From: Pararhodobacter zhoushanensis
GTDB lineage: Bacteria > Pseudomonadota > Alphaproteobacteria > Rhodobacterales > Rhodobacteraceae
Direction of reading: 5' to 3'
NCBI RefSeq assembly: GCF_003990445.1
Contig: NZ_REEZ01000001.1
Span: 186,001 to 250,000, forward strand
Length of the DNA stretch: 64,000 nt
The notes beneath the pieces are model-generated. The model was not told where the DNA came from and ran no database searches. It saw nothing but the letters and a program-made list of their open reading frames with translations. Both the position numbers and the translations under genes were made by a program. Positions 60,273-64,000 of the stretch are shown in pieces. Every line of letters begins with the position of its first letter. Positions within the stretch are counted from its first letter, which is position 1.

Positions 60273-62135
60273 ATGCCTGATCCCTTCTCCGTCTCCACAA
60301 CCCTCGCTGTGCCCGTATGGGCCGTCATCGCACTCGCCTTGGCGCTGTTCGTGCTCCTGATCTGGGCCGCGCTACCGCTTCTGTCGAAGCCCGTCGCCAG
60401 CCGCTGGCCTTTCGCCAACCCCGACGCAAACGCCTTGCTCGCCGCGATGGTGATCCTCGGCACACTCCTGTTTCTCGGCGCTGTGGGCGCAGCGTTCACC
60501 GTGCTCCTCCACACGTTCCGCGTAACCGAAACAGGCGGCGCAGGCCCAAACCTCGGCGCAGGCGCGCTGATCGCCGCCCTCCTCGGCGCGCCCTTTCTGA
60601 TCTGGGGCACGGTGCTGAAACACCAGACCGTCCGCTACCAGAAAGAAGGCCACATGACCGACCGCATCGCCAAAGCGGTCGAGATGCTGGGGGCGGAAAA
60701 GACGGTCAAGGAATACCACATTGCCGACGACGGAACTCCGGTTGCAGTTGAGCGCACAACCCCCAACCTCGAAGTTCGCATCGGCGCGATCCTCTCCCTC
60801 GAACGCATCGCGCAAGACAGCACCACCCATGACAAAGGCCGCGATCATGTTCGGGTGATGGAGGTCCTCTGCGCCTATGTGCGTGAGAATTCGCCAGCCA
60901 ACACAGCGCAGGATCATCCATTTGGAGCATGGAAACCATTGAATCGTCACTCCACGACTATTGAACAGCTAATGCACTCGGATCGTTGTCGTGAACGCTT
61001 CGGAGGAGACGAACAAATGGGTAAAATTGAAAAGTGGGTTACCGAAACTCTTCGGGAACCGCGCGAAGACATTCAGAAAGCCATGCGCGTTCTGGGTCGA
61101 CGCACTGCCGAACAGCGCTTAGTCGAAGCGTCCTGGCCCAAGCCTCCCAATCATGACACTATCTGGCCTTTTGATATCCCTTGCCCACGTTTAAACGATC
61201 ATCCAAGAGAAGCGGCATTATCCATAGACAATCTCAGGGATTTCGAAGAACGGCTAGATGCATGGAGGGCGAATATCGAGGCTTATTCCGGGTACCGTAT
61301 CGACCTTCGCGAAACCAACCTGCAATGTGCTGACTTCAGTGCTATGCGCTCAGACCGATCCGACTCGATGTTCTCTGGCGCGCTGTTTGAAGGGGCTCGA
61401 TTGGAAGGGGCCGACTTTTGGCGTTCGCTCTTGCACGGCGCGAATCTTAGTCACGCTCGGCTGGAATGTGCGAACTTTCTTGAAGCAAAACTCAATGGAG
61501 CTTCACTTCAGCAAGCAACGATGGAAGGCGCAACGCTGGACCATGCCGAGATTATCGGTGCACTACTTCACAAAGCACATCTAAATGGGTCCAGTATCTC
61601 TCAAGCTCGCCTTGAGTCCGCCATATTCAGCTCAGCCAACATGGAATGCGCGTTCCTTAACTGGTCGCGCTTGGAAGGTTCTGATCTAGGCGATTCAAAG
61701 GGATACTCATCTTCCTTCGAGGCAGTGAGAATGGAATTTGCGAATTTATCTACTGCGATTTTGGTAGGTGCGGATTTTCTCAGTGCGAGACTAGAAGGTT
61801 TGACGGCAAACATGACCGACCTGCGTGACGCAGACCTTTCGTTTGTTCAAGTGAACCAAAATACCGATCTTCACGGAGCATTGCTCGGGAACACTATTCT
61901 TCGTTCTGGGGATTTTTCACTTTCTGAAATCCCAGTTGAATCCCTTGAACATTGCTTCGGCGATTCCTCCGTCACGCTCCCATATGGCGTGGTCACGCCC
62001 GAACATTGGCCTTCATATCGTCTCGACGATGATAGCTTCGAATCAGAGATCTTCCGTTGGCGCTCAAACCCTGCCGACTACACCCCACCCCCTGACCCCG
62101 CCCAAACCAGAGGACACCCCTTACCAAAACCCTAA
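60273..62135 (+). CDS. Pentapeptide-repeat membrane protein, copy 2 (mosaic composition)
   Basis: 620 residues from MPDPFSVSTT at 60273. Three membrane helices (about 10-36, 50-77 and 91-112) precede MTDRIAKAVEMLGAEKTVKE, IGAILSLERIAQDSTTHDKG and RDHVRVMEVLCAYVREN, then VLGRRTAEQRLVEASWP. A degenerate pentapeptide solenoid follows (about 346-545: ANLSH, ANFLE, ASLQQ, ATLDH and so on). It is a tandem paralogue of the previous gene. Bases up to about 60890 have the high GC of the region, those from about 60900 to 62050 are markedly AT-richer, and the last codons return to high GC. This implies that the variable C-terminal part was acquired or exchanged. Function unknown. Confidence 0.88.
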   Translation: MPDPFSVSTTLAVPVWAVIALALALFVLLIWAALPLLSKPVASRWPFANPDANALLAAMVILGTLLFLGAVGAAFTVLLHTFRVTETGGAGPNLGAGALIAALLGAPFLIWGTVLKHQTVRYQKEGHMTDRIAKAVEMLGAEKTVKEYHIADDGTPVAVERTTPNLEVRIGAILSLERIAQDSTTHDKGRDHVRVMEVLCAYVRENSPANTAQDHPFGAWKPLNRHSTTIEQLMHSDRCRERFGGDEQMGKIEKWVTETLREPREDIQKAMRVLGRRTAEQRLVEASWPKPPNHDTIWPFDIPCPRLNDHPREAALSIDNLRDFEERLDAWRANIEAYSGYRIDLRETNLQCADFSAMRSDRSDSMFSGALFEGARLEGADFWRSLLHGANLSHARLECANFLEAKLNGASLQQATMEGATLDHAEIIGALLHKAHLNGSSISQARLESAIFSSANMECAFLNWSRLEGSDLGDSKGYSSSFEAVRMEFANLSTAILVGADFLSARLEGLTANMTDLRDADLSFVQVNQNTDLHGALLGNTILRSGDFSLSEIPVESLEHCFGDSSVTLPYGVVTPEHWPSYRLDDDSFESEIFRWRSNPADYTPPPDPAQTRGHPLPKP

Positions 62136-62212
62136 CACCCCCACCCAACCCCTTGAATTCGCTCACCCCGAATACCTGTCCCATCGTGGGACACCCCCGC
62201 CAGACGGACCCC

Positions 62213-63973
62213 TCACACCCCCCAGACCCACAGGATCATCGGCACCGAGACCGCCACGATCACCACCTCCAGCGCCAGTCCCAACCGCCAGTAGTCGCCA
62301 AAGCGGAACCCGCCCGGACCCAGGATCAGCGTGTTGTTCTGGTGCCCGATCGGCGTCAGGAAGGCGCAGCTCGCCCCGATCGCCACCGCCATCAGGAACC
62401 CGTCGGCGCTCGCGCCCAGTTGCGCCGCGATGCCCAGCGCGATGGGGGCCATCACCGCCGCCGTCGCCGCGTTGTTCATCACGTCCGACAGCACCATCGT
62501 CACCACCAGCACCACCACCAGCGCCGCCACCGTGTTGCCCTGCGCCAGCCCGTCGACCAACCCGCCCGCCAGCAGATCCGCCGCCCCGGTCGCCTGCATC
62601 GCCCCCGCCACCGGGATCAGCGCGGCCAGCAGCACGATCACCGGCCCGTCCAGCGCCGTATAGACCTCACGAAGCGGCAGGGTCCGGGTCAGCATCGTCG
62701 CCAGCACCCCCGCCGCGAACGCCACCGCCGCCGGCACCAGACCGACCGCCGAGGCAAGGATCGCCACCGTCATGATCCCCGCCGCCGCGATGGCCTTGCC
62801 CTTGTCGGGCACCGACACAGGCGCGGTATCAAGCGGCACGCAGTTCATGTCGCGCGCGAATTCGGCCAGCAGCGCGGGTGTGCCGCGCAGCAAGAGCAGA
62901 TCGCCCGATTTCAGCATCAGGCTGCCCAGCCGTCCACGCGGCCGCTGTCCCTCGCGCGAGATTGCCAGCAGCGACACCCCCCAGCGCGAGCGGGGCTGGA
63001 GTTGCCGCGCCGAGCGCCCGATCAGCGCCGAGCCGGGCAGCAGGGCAAATTCACGCAGGACGATCTCGTCGTCGTCCTCTTCCTCCTCAAACGCCGACAA
63101 CCCGTCCAGCGCGATGCCGTGCTGGGCAGCGCTCTCGGTCAGCGCTTTCGCCTCGGCCTCGACGATCAACAGATCCCCCGCCTTGATCTTGCGCCCCCGA
63201 TGCGGGTTGTTCTGCCGCGTCGTGCCGCGCACCAGCGCCAGCACTTCGATGTCCAGCCCGTCGAGCGCATCCTCAAACCCGCGCAGGGTCAGGCCAACGG
63301 CCTTGCTGTCCTCCGGAATGCGCAACTCGGTCAGGTAGGCGCCGGTTTCAAACGGTGCCTCGCCGCCGGGGTTACGCGCCGGTACCAGCCGCCAGCCGAT
63401 CAGCGCCACGAAGGCAATGCCGATGGCGGCCACCGGCAGGCCGACCCAGGTGAAGTCGAACATCCGAAACGTCGAGTCAGGTCGGAAGCCGGCGACGATC
63501 AGGTTCGGCGGCGTCCCGACCAGCGTAACCATGCCACCGAGGATGGTGCCAAAGGCCAGCGGCATCAGCACCTGTCCCGGCGGCAGCTTGAGCCGCCCTG
63601 CCAGCTGCACCGCCAGCGGCATGAGCAGCGCCATCGCACCCACGTTATTCATGAACGCCGACAAGCCCGCGCCCAGACCCATCAGCGCCGCCACGGCAGG
63701 GACCTGCCCCGCCTGCGCCGGCAACACCCGCCGCGCCAGCGCGTCGACGGCCCCGGTATGCTGCAACGCCCGGCTGAGGATCAGCACGCAGGCCACCGTG
63801 ACCACGGCGGGATGGCCGAACCCGGCAAAGGCGGTCTCGACCGGCACCAGCCCGGTCAGCACACAGGCGACCAGTGCCGCCAGCGCGACGGCATCATGGC
63901 GAAAGCGGCCCCATAGAAAACCCGCCACGGTCAGGCCCAGCACGGCTAGGATCATCATCTGTTGGCTGTCCAT
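62213..63973 (-). CDS. SLC13-family permease with central TrkA-C domains
   Basis: 586 residues. Two hydrophobic halves of five to six helices each carry the SLC13/CitMHS-type motifs MGLGAGLSAFMNNVGAMALLMP and TLVGTPPNLIV (first half, about 96-155), then VVTMVLSDVMNNAATAAVMAP and AFLTPIGHQNNTLILGPGG (second half, about 495-560). Between them (about 215-385) lie two TrkA-C/RCK_C domains (LTLRGFEDALDGLDIEVLAL; LIGRSARQLQPRSRWGVSLL) with an acidic linker EEEEDDDE. The arrangement is that of bacterial putative sulfate/dicarboxylate or ion transporters of the SLC13-with-TrkA-C group. The substrate is unknown. Complete in the window. Confidence 0.9.
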   Translation of the reverse strand: MDSQQMMILAVLGLTVAGFLWGRFRHDAVALAALVACVLTGLVPVETAFAGFGHPAVVTVACVLILSRALQHTGAVDALARRVLPAQAGQVPAVAALMGLGAGLSAFMNNVGAMALLMPLAVQLAGRLKLPPGQVLMPLAFGTILGGMVTLVGTPPNLIVAGFRPDSTFRMFDFTWVGLPVAAIGIAFVALIGWRLVPARNPGGEAPFETGAYLTELRIPEDSKAVGLTLRGFEDALDGLDIEVLALVRGTTRQNNPHRGRKIKAGDLLIVEAEAKALTESAAQHGIALDGLSAFEEEEDDDEIVLREFALLPGSALIGRSARQLQPRSRWGVSLLAISREGQRPRGRLGSLMLKSGDLLLLRGTPALLAEFARDMNCVPLDTAPVSVPDKGKAIAAAGIMTVAILASAVGLVPAAVAFAAGVLATMLTRTLPLREVYTALDGPVIVLLAALIPVAGAMQATGAADLLAGGLVDGLAQGNTVAALVVVLVVTMVLSDVMNNAATAAVMAPIALGIAAQLGASADGFLMAVAIGASCAFLTPIGHQNNTLILGPGGFRFGDYWRLGLALEVVIVAVSVPMILWVWGV

Positions 63974-64000
63974 TGGTGCCCCTCTCGCGATCCTGAACCG

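Noticed and set aside
1-64000. tRNA, rRNA, CRISPR arrays, prophage or integrase-linked attachment sites
   Set aside because: Looked for on both strands; no cloverleaf-type sequence, repeat-spacer array, phage structural gene or integrase was recognised by eye. A covariance-model search would be needed to exclude small RNAs.

Overview
The window is GC-rich, gene-dense bacterial chromosome. Several family-level traits point to a marine or soil member of the Rhodobacterales (Roseobacter/Rhodobacter-like Alphaproteobacteria): abundant TRAP and ABC solute transport, a short prolyl-tRNA synthetase without the editing domain, a DUF1127 protein, a urease cluster carrying hupE/ureJ, and a cyclase/Crp/FecR cassette. 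This assignment rests on gene content alone; there is no rRNA or tRNA gene in the window to confirm it.

Layout. 1-7150: a minus-strand catabolic set (glutamine-synthetase-like ligase, class I glutamine amidotransferase, cytochrome P450, a 620-base gap with two TTGTATACA sites, a Rieske ferredoxin, two amidohydrolases) and a divergent AraC-type regulator. This looks like oxidation of an amine activated by gamma-glutamylation. 7157-8850: a YcaQ-type DNA glycosylase and a small DUF2177 membrane protein. 8940-13868: a TrpXYZ-like ABC importer, an aspartate-dehydrogenase-like enzyme, an alpha/beta hydrolase and a MarR regulator, apparently one operon behind an operator-like palindrome. 13982-15634: a 24-residue membrane peptide, then a NicO-type metal transporter with its DUF1007 partner.

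15678-32781: a large catabolic block. A XRE-cupin repressor faces a FAD oxidoreductase, a TRAP transporter in M-P-Q order, an M81 (MlrC-like) metallopeptidase, a hydrolase and an ornithine-cyclodeaminase-family enzyme. After an inverted RcnB-like gene come a ThDP enzyme, hydantoinase A and B, a uronate-dehydrogenase-like SDR, a second FAD oxidoreductase and a LysR regulator. 32782-33640 is less GC-rich and holds a decayed reading frame and a Dabb-domain gene. 33787-39119: glycerate kinase, then a FecR / Crp-family / CHASE2 adenylate cyclase cassette and two small exported proteins. Three identical-architecture palindromes (GTTCC-N4-GGAAC) sit 66-75 bases before the start codon of each transcription unit, each with a -10-like box 31-33 bases downstream of the palindrome centre; this is the best candidate here for an undescribed regulatory circuit.

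39239-42696: an NsrR/Rrf2 regulator, an MFS exporter, and divergent trmO and HAD genes. 42939-50695: the urease locus, ureD-A-J-B-orf-gfa-C, a terminator, DUF1127 and an antisense hypothetical gene, then ureE-yrhK-F-G. 50696-55454: an EamA exporter, an iodotyrosine-deiodinase-like nitroreductase, and a complete IS30-family element (28-base inverted repeats, CTC target duplication) inserted in frame into a membrane-protein gene, followed by further decayed membrane-protein sequence. 55491-63973: a 2OG-Fe(II) oxygenase, proS, a small exported protein, two tandem pentapeptide-repeat membrane proteins (the second compositionally mosaic) and an SLC13-type permease with TrkA-C domains.

No CRISPR array, rRNA, tRNA or prophage was recognised.
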